Of a stretch of 45,856 bases of DNA, positions 24,814 to 33,170 are shown in pieces. Source of the DNA: Candidatus Gastranaerophilales bacterium (GTDB lineage: Bacteria > Cyanobacteriota > Vampirovibrionia > Gastranaerophilales > Gastranaerophilaceae); NCBI GenBank assembly GCA_944324365.1, contig CALUWA010000014.1, forward strand, positions 1 to 45,856. The letters are read 5' to 3'. Both the position numbers and the translations under genes were made by a program. The notes below the pieces were generated by a model, which saw only the letters and a program-made list of their open reading frames with translations, searched no databases and had not been told where the DNA came from. The stretch's first letter is position 1. Each line of letters begins with the position of its first letter.

Positions 24814-27800
24814 ATGAAAAGAAGTGCAGCAAAAGTATGCGGAGAAGAGAAAATCTCCGGAAGAAATTTTCAGGAAACCTCAGGCATGAAAGCATTGCTT
24901 TTGGCATCGTTGGCAGCTTGTATGGTAATAGGTTTACCATCAGCAAAAGCCGTGGAGCTTTCAGATATAGATTTGAGTAAAAAGCCTTTGGATACGCCTA
25001 CGTTAGATTACTTGAACCGGAACAATGTGACAATACCGTCAGAGGACGGAGGAGCAGCACCGGTGCCTCCGAGTGCATATACCTTGACTCGTGTAGATGG
25101 TGCCGGGGAAAATACAATCACGAAATTCGAATGGGACGAGAGCACGCAGTCATTTAATCCGGCGTATTACAAAGTAGATTTGAAGCAGACGGAATACGGT
25201 GAAGGAAACCAGACACATACAGTAACACTTGAAAACGGCCCTTTAAAAGATGTGACGATTAATGTTCACTATAATGAGCCGGAAGTTAACATAGATACCT
25301 CTGCACAAACTTATGATAATGAATATAAAGACCAGACAACTAGTGGAACTTTAAGAAATCCTCCAAACAATAAGACGGAACACGCCCAGATTATAGGTGG
25401 TGCTGTAAAAGATGCGGACTTTTCCGGCAGTGTGTTATTTGAAAATAATAAAACAAGTGCAAGATTGAATATAACTGATAGATACGGTGAACCTGGCAGT
25501 AGCCTGGGTGGAAGTTTATATAAAGGTGGTTATTATGTAGATATAATTGGCGGAACTATAAATAATGAAACTGCCCTAGATAAAATAACAGGAACATTTT
25601 TGAATAATACCCTAAGTACCACTATTAGCAATACAAGTGATGTAAATCAAGTAAATGTTTATATATATGGCGGAGCTTTATATAATAATGCTAACATAAA
25701 TAATATAACAGCTAATTTTGTTGGGAATCAAGTTAATACTGTGTTTACAGGCGATGGAAAATATACGCGTGACAATTCATATGGTGGAGCTTTAGCAAAT
25801 AATGGAACAATAACAAATTTAACAGCTAATTTTGTTGGAAATAGCATAACAGGAAATTACAATAGTTTTGGCGGAGCAATATATAACAATGGTACTATTG
25901 GAGAAATAAACGGAAACTTTTTAGATAACAGTGTGAATGCTAATAGTACCTCATCTGGCGGTGCAATATATAATGCAGGTGAGATTGGTGATATAAATGC
26001 TAATTTTAATAATAATTCGGCCGGAGTTTTTGGTGGCGGAATATATTCTTCCGGTACTATTGAAAATATAACTGGAAATTTTATTGCAAATACTGCAAAT
26101 AGTGATGGCGGCGGAATATATTCTTCTATCGGTACTATTGGAAATATAACCGGAAATTTTATTGCAAATACTGCAAATAGCGATGGCGGCGGAGTATATT
26201 CTTATTACAGTCCTATTGGAAATATAACCGGGAATTTTATAAATAATACAGCAGGTGATTCTGGTGGCGGAATATATTCTTTCGATACTATTGAAAATAT
26301 AACTGGGTATTTTATTGCAAATACTGCAAATAGTGATGGTGGCGGAATATATTCTTCTGGTCCTATTGGAAATATAACTGGGAATTTTATAAATAATACA
26401 GCAGGTGATTCTGGTGGCGGAATATATTCTTTAGATACTATTGAAAATATAACCGGGAATTTTATAAATAATACAGCAGGCGATTCTGGTGGCGGAATAT
26501 ATTCTTTAGATACTATTAAAAATATAACTGGAGATTTTATTGCAAATAGTGCGCTCTACGATGGTGGTGCTATATATAATTTACAACCAATAACAAATGT
26601 AATTGGTGATTTTATAGCGAATACATCTGGAGCCAATGGTGGAGCAATAAATAATCAAAATATTATAAATAATATTACAGGTGCTTTTATTGAAAATAAT
26701 GCTTCAAAGTATGGTGGAGCAATATATAATGAAGGAAATACTCTAATAAATTCAATAAAAGGTGATTTTGTTGGAAATTCTGCACAAGACGGTGGTGCTA
26801 TTGCAATTACAGCTTGGAGTGAATATAGCGGCGGAAGTATTGCTTTGGAACATAGCAGAATAAATAATATACAAGGGAATTTCATAAAAAATATTGCTAA
26901 AAATGATGGCGGTGCTATATATAATGCAGGTAATAGTACAATAGATTGTGCCACTGGAGATTTTTATTTAAACGATGCAAATAATAATGGTGGTGCTATA
27001 TACAATACAGGTACTATAAATGTACTGAATGGTAAGTTTATACATAATAATGCAGATAAGGGTGGAGCTATATATAATGGCAATCAGAGAGTAATAGTTT
27101 ACATTGACTGGTTTGGAGACACAGAACTTTCATATTATGGCAATATTGAAACTATCAAGGGTGATTTTACAGAAAACAGTGCGGAATCACAAACTGGTAG
27201 CGCACAGGGCGGTGCAATTTATAATGAGTCAACTTTAGAGAATATAGTAAACTCAAGCTTTATAAACAATACTGCTGAGAGTACCTCTGGCAATGCACAG
27301 GGCGGTGCAATATACAATGGCGGTACGATTGAGAATATTGTAAATTCGTCATTTACAAATAATTATGCAAAATCTGCAATAGGAGAGGCACAAGGCGGTG
27401 CAATATACAGTAAAAGCGGAGAAACAACAATAACCGCAAATGAAGGTTATGTATCACGTTTTGAAGGCAACACAACAGACAGCGCCGGAAAAATTGAGGA
27501 TAATGCAATATATTTGGATACTTCAACTCTGAACTTTAATATGGAAACCGGCGGCAAATTTCTAATGAAAGACAGTATTAACGGTCAGGATTACAAAATA
27601 AATATAACCGGTGATGATATAGATAATACTCGTTTTTATATGCATAATGATATGCATAATGCGGATTTGACATTCGCGAATACAACAGTAGATATGATCA
27701 ACAATCAGGTACATGTATATGATGTTAACAGCTTCACTGTAACTCAAGATACAAACCTTGTCGCAGACGTAGACTTATTAAACGAGTCAATGGACAGGAT

Positions 27801-29202
27801 AACAGCGACCGAGTATGGGGAGCATACGGGAAACTTGGTAGTAAGCGGAATGAACTTGTTAAGCGACGCTCCGGAGGATAGGGACGTAACGGAAATATAC
27901 TTTGCCCAACCCGGCTTAAAGGATAATGTTCTAAACGGCGTATCCAACGGCACAGGCGACTTGCCGGACAGTAACCAGACGACATTCTACACTCCTATAT
28001 ATAAGTATAATGCGGTGTACGATAACCGTGCAGATGCAGGTTACTTTGTATTTACGAAAGGGGATAAGATATATACCCCGGGCGGAGAAATTCCAGGTGG
28101 CGGTACAACAGGCGGCGGCACGATAGATACGGGGAACCCAAGTGATGCATTTAACCCGGCGGTCTTGACAGTACCTGTAGCGAACCAGGCAGCTAGCCAG
28201 GCAGCGATGACGGAAGCCTTTAAGTATGTATTTGAACACGCAGACGCGTTTACGCAGCTTCCAGCGACAGAGAGGATGTCTTATATACGTCAGAACCAGT
28301 ATGCGCTGAGCAGTGATTTTAACGATAACCTAGGCGCATTAAGCCCAGAATTCAATAATAAGGCAGGCTGGGTACGCCCGTATGTAACGTTTGAGAATAT
28401 GGACTTAAAGAACGGCCCGGACGTAGATGCAATAACGTATGGAACGTTAGTCGGTTTTGATACTGACTTTCAGGACTTAAAACGCGGCTGGTATGGCATG
28501 ACAACCGGTTATGTCGGGTATAATGGCAGCCAGTTGAGTTACAGCGGGGTGGATGCAAGTACGAATGGGGGCTTGTTGGGCGTAACGCAGACGTTTTATA
28601 AAGGAAACTTCTGGACAGCGTTGACCGCAAGCGCGGGAGCGAGTGTCGGCGAAGCTCAGACGATGTACGGGAGTGAAGATTTCACGACATTGCTGGCCGG
28701 CGTAGCGAGCAAGACAGGGTATAACTTTGAATTTAAGGAAGGGAAATTTATCCTTCAGCCAATAATGTATATAAGTTATACATTTGCGAATACTTTTGAC
28801 TATACAAATGCCGCCGGCGTGAAGGTAGAGAATGACCCGATGCATACTCTTCAATTGCATCCACAGGTGAGATTTATAATGAATACAAAGAATAACTGGC
28901 AGCCGTATATAAGTGCGGGTGTGGTATGGAATCCGTTTACGAGTTCGAAATCGACAGCGAATGGTATAGTGTTGCCGGAGATGAGTATGAAACCGTATGC
29001 GGAATATGGGATAGGTATACAGAAACGCTGGGCGGATAAGTATACGGCCTTTGGCCAGGCGATGGTACGCAGCGGCGGCCGAGATGGTATAGCGTTGACG
29101 TTTGGCTTCCGCTGGAATATAGGTAAGGACGGTACAAAACCAAATGAAACAGAAGAGGTAATAAAACCGGAAAGGAAGGTAATCAAGCAAGCAAGAAAGT
29201 GA
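24814..29202 (+). CDS. Autotransporter adhesin-like protein with Pmp-type repeats
   Basis: The 1462 residues begin with an extended signal peptide: about 24 polar residues, then MKALLLASLAACMVIGLPSA ending KAVEL. A beta-helix passenger (about 190-920) repeats FxxNxA and GG(A/G)IYN/S, e.g. ITGNFINNTAGDSGGGIYS. These are the FxxN and GGA(I/L/V) tetrapeptide pairs of chlamydial Pmp proteins. A linker with a Gly/Thr-rich segment (about 1088-1105) leads to an autotransporter beta-barrel (about 1180-1440; AGWVRPYVTFENMDLKNG, finishing ALTFGFRW). About 27 charged residues follow the last strand, which is unusual. The protein should sit in the outer membrane with the passenger exposed. Its codon use (many ATA, GTA, ACG) differs from housekeeping neighbours. 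Confidence 0.9.
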   Translation: MKRSAAKVCGEEKISGRNFQETSGMKALLLASLAACMVIGLPSAKAVELSDIDLSKKPLDTPTLDYLNRNNVTIPSEDGGAAPVPPSAYTLTRVDGAGENTITKFEWDESTQSFNPAYYKVDLKQTEYGEGNQTHTVTLENGPLKDVTINVHYNEPEVNIDTSAQTYDNEYKDQTTSGTLRNPPNNKTEHAQIIGGAVKDADFSGSVLFENNKTSARLNITDRYGEPGSSLGGSLYKGGYYVDIIGGTINNETALDKITGTFLNNTLSTTISNTSDVNQVNVYIYGGALYNNANINNITANFVGNQVNTVFTGDGKYTRDNSYGGALANNGTITNLTANFVGNSITGNYNSFGGAIYNNGTIGEINGNFLDNSVNANSTSSGGAIYNAGEIGDINANFNNNSAGVFGGGIYSSGTIENITGNFIANTANSDGGGIYSSIGTIGNITGNFIANTANSDGGGVYSYYSPIGNITGNFINNTAGDSGGGIYSFDTIENITGYFIANTANSDGGGIYSSGPIGNITGNFINNTAGDSGGGIYSLDTIENITGNFINNTAGDSGGGIYSLDTIKNITGDFIANSALYDGGAIYNLQPITNVIGDFIANTSGANGGAINNQNIINNITGAFIENNASKYGGAIYNEGNTLINSIKGDFVGNSAQDGGAIAITAWSEYSGGSIALEHSRINNIQGNFIKNIAKNDGGAIYNAGNSTIDCATGDFYLNDANNNGGAIYNTGTINVLNGKFIHNNADKGGAIYNGNQRVIVYIDWFGDTELSYYGNIETIKGDFTENSAESQTGSAQGGAIYNESTLENIVNSSFINNTAESTSGNAQGGAIYNGGTIENIVNSSFTNNYAKSAIGEAQGGAIYSKSGETTITANEGYVSRFEGNTTDSAGKIEDNAIYLDTSTLNFNMETGGKFLMKDSINGQDYKINITGDDIDNTRFYMHNDMHNADLTFANTTVDMINNQVHVYDVNSFTVTQDTNLVADVDLLNESMDRITATEYGEHTGNLVVSGMNLLSDAPEDRDVTEIYFAQPGLKDNVLNGVSNGTGDLPDSNQTTFYTPIYKYNAVYDNRADAGYFVFTKGDKIYTPGGEIPGGGTTGGGTIDTGNPSDAFNPAVLTVPVANQAASQAAMTEAFKYVFEHADAFTQLPATERMSYIRQNQYALSSDFNDNLGALSPEFNNKAGWVRPYVTFENMDLKNGPDVDAITYGTLVGFDTDFQDLKRGWYGMTTGYVGYNGSQLSYSGVDASTNGGLLGVTQTFYKGNFWTALTASAGASVGEAQTMYGSEDFTTLLAGVASKTGYNFEFKEGKFILQPIMYISYTFANTFDYTNAAGVKVENDPMHTLQLHPQVRFIMNTKNNWQPYISAGVVWNPFTSSKSTANGIVLPEMSMKPYAEYGIGIQKRWADKYTAFGQAMVRSGGRDGIALTFGFRWNIGKDGTKPNETEEVIKPERKVIKQARK
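26065..26595 (+). repeat. Tandem DNA repeats of 75-78 nt inside the autotransporter gene
   Basis: Units start (at AATATAAC) at 26065, 26143, 26221, 26296, 26371, 26446 and 26521, i.e. spacings of 78, 78, 75, 75, 75 and 75 nt. The spacing keeps the reading frame. Units at 26371 and 26446 are nearly identical in DNA, which points to recent duplication. Confidence 0.85.
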
Positions 29203-29239
29203 TTGAGAAAGAGAATAAAAAAGTGAATAAGTTGTTAAA

Positions 29240-29330
29240 GCAAGAGATTCTTCTCTACGCTCAGAATGGCAATGTGACTTTGTTCCATGGCGCCCTACCG
29301 AAAATCCAAGCTTGCAATGACTCCAGACAA
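29240..29330. repeat. Fragments of type A/B intergenic repeats after the autotransporter
   Basis: GAGATTCTTC...CTCAGAATGG resembles half of the 69-nt type A unit. The 19-mer GGCGCCCTACCGAAAATCC also occurs exactly inside the type B element (7035-7053). No gene lies in 29203-29406. Confidence 0.6.
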
Positions 29331-29376
29331 TAATCGTAAAAACTTAGTTACTTAATAAACAAACAAGCACTTCAAT

Positions 29377-29407
29377 GACCGGTGGAATATTCACCGGTCT
29401 TTTTTTG
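29377..29407 (+). terminator. Terminator downstream of the autotransporter gene
   Basis: GACCGGTG (29377-29384) pairs with CACCGGTC (29392-29399), followed by a run of seven T. Confidence 0.85.
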
Positions 29408-29409
29408 TG

Positions 29410-29415
29410 TATAAT
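29410..29415 (+). promoter_or_regulatory. -10 box placing the start site at the mnmE ATG
   Basis: TATAAT lies 6 nt before the ATG at 29422, directly after the T-run of the previous terminator. There is no room for a Shine-Dalgarno sequence. Confidence 0.55.
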
Positions 29416-29421
29416 TATAGT

Positions 29422-30774
29422 ATGAATGTATTATCCGAATTTGATACAATAGCAGCAATCGCAACTCCGCTTGGAACCGGAGGGGTTGGCGTTATTCGTA
29501 TTTCCGGGGAAAAAAGTTTTGATATTGCGGCTAAGATTTTTTCTAAAAAAGATTTGGTACATGGCAAAATTGCCCATGGCTGGATTACGGATGAGGATAG
29601 AAAAATAGACGAAGTTCTGGTTTTGCCGTTTAAAGCCCCTCACAGCTACACCGGCGAGGATGTAATAGAAATACATTGCCACGGCGGGGTTAATGTAGTA
29701 CGGAATATTTTGGATTTGACTCTTAAAACAGGTGCGAGGCTTGCGCAGCGCGGAGAATTTACTAAAAGAGCTTTTTTAAATAAAAAAATGGATCTTTCCC
29801 AAGCTGAAGCTGTGGCTGATTTAATCCACGCAAAAACAAAGAATTTTGCTATACAATCTGCTAAAAACTTATCAGGAGTTTTAAGTGAAAAAGTTTCTGA
29901 AATAAAAAAAGAGATTTTCGAGGCATTATCACGGATTATTGCCGGAATTGATTTTCCGGAAGATGTTGCGGAACCGGAATATTCTTATTTAATTAATTCT
30001 TTTGAAGATTCATTGTTAAAAATTGACAGAATTTTATCCTGTGTAAAGACCTCTGATATTTTAAGGCAGGGTGTTAAAGTTGCAATAGTCGGAAAACCTA
30101 ATGTCGGAAAATCGTCTTTGTTTAATACTCTTTTAAATGTTGAGCGGGCGATTGTTACTGATATTGCCGGAACTACACGTGATGTTTTGAAAGAAAATCT
30201 GGATTGGGATGTTGCTATAACATTGATAGATACTGCAGGAATCCGAAAAGGAAATGAAGTCGGTAAAGTTGAGGAAATAGGGATTGAATATTCAAAACAA
30301 TCTGCTGGTGAGGCCGATTTGGTTCTTTTTATGTTTGATTCTTCAGCTGAATTTATGCAGGAAGACTTGGATATATGGAACTTTATAAAAGATAAGAAGC
30401 ATATTATAATAGCCAATAAATCTGATTTGCCGCTATACAGTAATAATCTGCCTTTTGATTTTGAAAAAAGTGTGAAAATTTCAACTCTGACTGGTGACGG
30501 AATTGAAGATTTGAAATCAAAAATAAAAGATACGGTTTGCGGATTTTCTGTTGAAAATACGGAGTTTGTTACTAATCAGCGCCAGGAGGAATGCCTTAGA
30601 AAATGCAGGGAAAGCCTTGCGCGCGCACTTGATGCTGCCAAAATTGAAGAACTTCAGGATATGATTTCAATTGATTTAAAAGCTGCTCTTTTAGCACTTG
30701 ATGAAATTACAGGTGAAGTTGTCACGGATGAAATTTTGGATAATATATTTTCGCACTTCTGTATCGGGAAATAG
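29422..30774 (+). CDS. mnmE: tRNA modification GTPase MnmE
   Basis: With MnmG it installs cmnm5 or nm5 groups on the wobble uridine of tRNAs, using GTP, tetrahydrofolate and FAD. I start at the ATG 29422 (MNVLSEFDTIAAIATPLGTG) instead of a GTG 15 nt earlier that overlaps the -10 box. The 450 residues include the N-terminal folate domain, the helical domain with LSQAEAVADLIHAKT, a G domain with GKPNVGKSS, DIAGTTRD, DTAGIR and NKSD, and the C-terminal FCIGK that carries the essential cysteine. It is convergent with the next gene, stop to stop within 2 nt. Confidence 0.96.
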   Translation: MNVLSEFDTIAAIATPLGTGGVGVIRISGEKSFDIAAKIFSKKDLVHGKIAHGWITDEDRKIDEVLVLPFKAPHSYTGEDVIEIHCHGGVNVVRNILDLTLKTGARLAQRGEFTKRAFLNKKMDLSQAEAVADLIHAKTKNFAIQSAKNLSGVLSEKVSEIKKEIFEALSRIIAGIDFPEDVAEPEYSYLINSFEDSLLKIDRILSCVKTSDILRQGVKVAIVGKPNVGKSSLFNTLLNVERAIVTDIAGTTRDVLKENLDWDVAITLIDTAGIRKGNEVGKVEEIGIEYSKQSAGEADLVLFMFDSSAEFMQEDLDIWNFIKDKKHIIIANKSDLPLYSNNLPFDFEKSVKISTLTGDGIEDLKSKIKDTVCGFSVENTEFVTNQRQEECLRKCRESLARALDAAKIEELQDMISIDLKAALLALDEITGEVVTDEILDNIFSHFCIGK

Positions 30775-30776
30775 AT

Positions 30777-31076
30777 TTATTTAAACATGTATTTAAGATG
30801 CCATTTCCTGTTTTGCTTTCTTACAAGCAGTTCTTCTGTTGTGAGATCTTTTTCTATTCTTCCGTCGTAATTGTCGATTTTTATATTATGTATTCCTTCC
30901 AGACTTGTTTTGGTATTCATATAATAGTGGTAATTGCTGTTTTCTATTTCCAGATAAACGTAAATTACAAGCCATATTGTTACAAGTTGTCCCAATAGTA
31001 AAATTATAAACCAAGTCGTAGATTTTTCAAAAACAGCTCGTACTTCTTTATTAAATAAAATAATTGCTTCTTTCAT
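30777..31076 (-). CDS. Small membrane protein, function unknown
   Basis: The 99 residues contain one long hydrophobic segment (about 22-43, TTWFIILLLGQLVTIWLVIY). Before it lies a charged N-terminus (MKEAIILFNKEVRAVFEKS), and after it a polar domain with a basic end (RKQNRKWHLKYMFK). GAAAGG lies 12 nt before the ATG, which is somewhat far. It sits between mnmE and the prophage, so it may be the last chromosomal gene or a phage-border gene. No family is recognised. Confidence 0.6.
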   Translation of the reverse strand: MKEAIILFNKEVRAVFEKSTTWFIILLLGQLVTIWLVIYVYLEIENSNYHYYMNTKTSLEGIHNIKIDNYDGRIEKDLTTEELLVRKQNRKWHLKYMFK

Positions 31077-31470
31077 AACAGATAAAACCTTTCTTTATTC
31101 CAACGGTTTCCTATAATAAAATTTCCAAAAATCTTTAAAAACATTGCACTAAGGGATTTGTTTGCTGCTTAAATGCGGTATTATATAGGTTTTGTTTCGA
31201 AAATAAAATAAATTTATAAATATATAATGTATGAAAAGTCAGGTGCTTTATGCTTTTTGGGGTGGATGGTGTTTAAATTGTTACGACTTTAGAACAGCAG
31301 ACCTAAAAATATACACAAATCCGAAGTTCGGGATTATAATAAAAAATGTAGATGACCGGAGTTAACTACAGAGTACTGACTGCTTTAAAGCTTTTGCAAT
31401 AGGTTGGATACTACAGATGTTAATGTTGATGGCTTGGTATCGACCGTGGGAAGGAAGGAAATATATTCGT
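31077..31470. other. Gene-free border between chromosome and prophage remnant
   Basis: About 390 nt of AT-rich sequence without a credible gene. I looked for an integrase end, a tRNA or a duplicated attachment core and saw none. The last 20 nt hold the purine-rich ribosome site of the next gene (GAAGGAAGGAAA). Confidence 0.5.
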
Positions 31471-31830
31471 ATGGAGTATACGGTATTTTGCTGTAACCTT
31501 GATCAGCCGTGCAAAGTTTACAATATGCCTACTAAAAAATTTTGGAAACGTCTATATTTTTTAGATACATGTGCGATATGCGGTCAGTCTGTTGCAGCTA
31601 TTTGGGAGTGCTCCATAGATGGCTCGCTTTCTCTTCTAGTTCGAAAAACGGGGAAAAAAGCCGTGGCTCTGCGTGACAAAGTTCTATCAAAAAAGATAAA
31701 AGAATTTGAGATAATGCGTGGTTCGGCATCGAATGAAAGAGTTTACTATAACAACAGAGGTGTAATTTATAACTTCAATAACAGAAAAATTGCATCTCAG
31801 GAAAAGTTTTTAAATTATACACATTCCTAA
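31471..31830 (+). CDS. Small Cys-containing phage-region protein
   Basis: The 119 residues (from MEYTVFCCNLDQPCKVYN) carry cysteines in CCNLDQPC and in CAICGQSVAAIWEC, so a small zinc-binding fold is possible. A basic region follows (KTGKKAVALRDKVLSKKIKE). I start at 31471 since GAAGGAAGGAAA lies about 10 nt upstream; a longer reading from 31417 lacks such a site. Its position just before the terminase large subunit is where small terminase or regulatory proteins are often found, but I see no HTH typical of a small terminase. Confidence 0.65.
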   Translation: MEYTVFCCNLDQPCKVYNMPTKKFWKRLYFLDTCAICGQSVAAIWECSIDGSLSLLVRKTGKKAVALRDKVLSKKIKEFEIMRGSASNERVYYNNRGVIYNFNNRKIASQEKFLNYTHS

Positions 31831-31862
31831 ATTCTTACTCTCTTTGATTTATTAATCTTGCG

Positions 31863-31889
31863 GCAGGACATTGCGTCCTGCTTTTTTTT
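31863..31889 (+). terminator. Terminator before the terminase gene
   Basis: GCAGGAC (31863-31869) pairs with GTCCTGC (31875-31881) and is followed by a run of seven or more T. Confidence 0.85.
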
Positions 31890-31904
31890 AGGTTTGACAG
31901 TACA

Positions 31905-33140
31905 ATGGAAAAAGATTTTACGAAACTTATTGCACCTGTATTTTTTAATGTTCATAAAGACATAAAACTAAACCGTCATACTCATTATTGGCTTAAAGGC
32001 GGCAGAGGTTCTTCAAAATCCAGTTTTATCAGTATCGAATTGATTTACGGTATTATGCAGGATCCTTTGGCAAATGGTATTTGTCTTAGAAAATACGGAG
32101 TATCTTTAGAAAAAAGTGTTTATAATCAGCTTAAGTGGGCTGTCCAAATTTTAGATGTTGCCGACAGCTGGAGAGCCTATAAAAGCCCGCTGAAACTGGA
32201 ATATCTTCCGACAGGTCAGGAAATACTGTTTGTAGGGATGGATGATCCGCAAAAATTAAAATCGATTAAACCTGCTAACGGAGGGTATTACAAGTTCAGC
32301 TGGTTTGAAGAAGTTAACGAAGCTGATGGAATGAATGAAATAAGAAGCGTTGAACAGTCAATTCTAAGAGGAGGTGATAAATTCGTTTCATTTAAGTCGT
32401 TTAATCCGCCTGCTAATACTTCGAATTGGATTAATACAGAAGTTCAGGAGGTTCGAAAAGACAGGCTTGTTCATCATTCCACATATTTGGATGTTCCTGT
32501 TGACTGGCTGGGTAAGCAGTTCTTTTTGGAAGCGGAACATTTAAAAAAAACTAACGAACTGGCCTACCGGCATGAGTACCTTGGAGAAATGACTGGAACC
32601 GGTCTTACGGTTTTTCCGAATATTGAAATTCGGAAAATTACGGATGATGAAATAAATGGTTTTGATAACATCCGAGAAGGTATTGACTGGGGATATGCTG
32701 CAGATCCGTTTTGTTTTGTTCAGTGTAATTATAGTAAAAAACTTAAAAGAATTTATGTAATTAATGAAGTTTTTGAATACGGAATGCTAAATGCTGCAGC
32801 GATGGAAAAAGTTTCTAAAATTCATGTCCCGTATGCTGAGATTATTGCAGACAGCGAAGACCCGAAATCAATCGGAGAATTTTGGGATGCTGGTTTCCCT
32901 ATCTGCGGTGCGAAAAAAGGACAGGGCTCACGCGGTTTTGGATTTAAATTTCTGCAGGGATTGGAGAAAATTGTCATTGATCCTATAAGATGCCCAAATG
33001 TAAAACGAGAATTTTCAATGTGTGAATTTGAAAAAAACAGGGATGGCACAGTTAGAAATGAATATCCTGATAAAAATGACCACACGATCGATGCAATAAG
33101 ATATGCCCTGGAAAGAGATATGCCGGCGGCTATGCGCTGA
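31905..33140 (+). CDS. Phage terminase large subunit, PBSX-type
   Basis: This is the ATP-driven DNA packaging motor and nuclease at the procapsid portal. The 411 residues have Walker A in LKGGRGSSKSS (about 29-38) and Walker B-like YKFSWFEEVNE (about 129-139). An SFNPP motif lies between the domains. The RNase H-like nuclease carries acidic residues in GIDWGYAADP (about 265), IADSEDPKSIGEF (about 314) and DHTIDAIRYAL (about 393). Length and motif order are intact, so the protein looks functional. No recognisable small subunit is upstream. Confidence 0.95.
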   Translation: MEKDFTKLIAPVFFNVHKDIKLNRHTHYWLKGGRGSSKSSFISIELIYGIMQDPLANGICLRKYGVSLEKSVYNQLKWAVQILDVADSWRAYKSPLKLEYLPTGQEILFVGMDDPQKLKSIKPANGGYYKFSWFEEVNEADGMNEIRSVEQSILRGGDKFVSFKSFNPPANTSNWINTEVQEVRKDRLVHHSTYLDVPVDWLGKQFFLEAEHLKKTNELAYRHEYLGEMTGTGLTVFPNIEIRKITDDEINGFDNIREGIDWGYAADPFCFVQCNYSKKLKRIYVINEVFEYGMLNAAAMEKVSKIHVPYAEIIADSEDPKSIGEFWDAGFPICGAKKGQGSRGFGFKFLQGLEKIVIDPIRCPNVKREFSMCEFEKNRDGTVRNEYPDKNDHTIDAIRYALERDMPAAMR

Positions 33141-33170
33141 TTTGCAACTTATTATAACAAGGAGAAATTA

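Noticed and set aside
26030-26600. Regularly spaced repeats resembling a CRISPR array
   Set aside because: The units are 75-78 nt, in frame and encode repeated beta-helix turns of the autotransporter; there are no spacers or cas genes.
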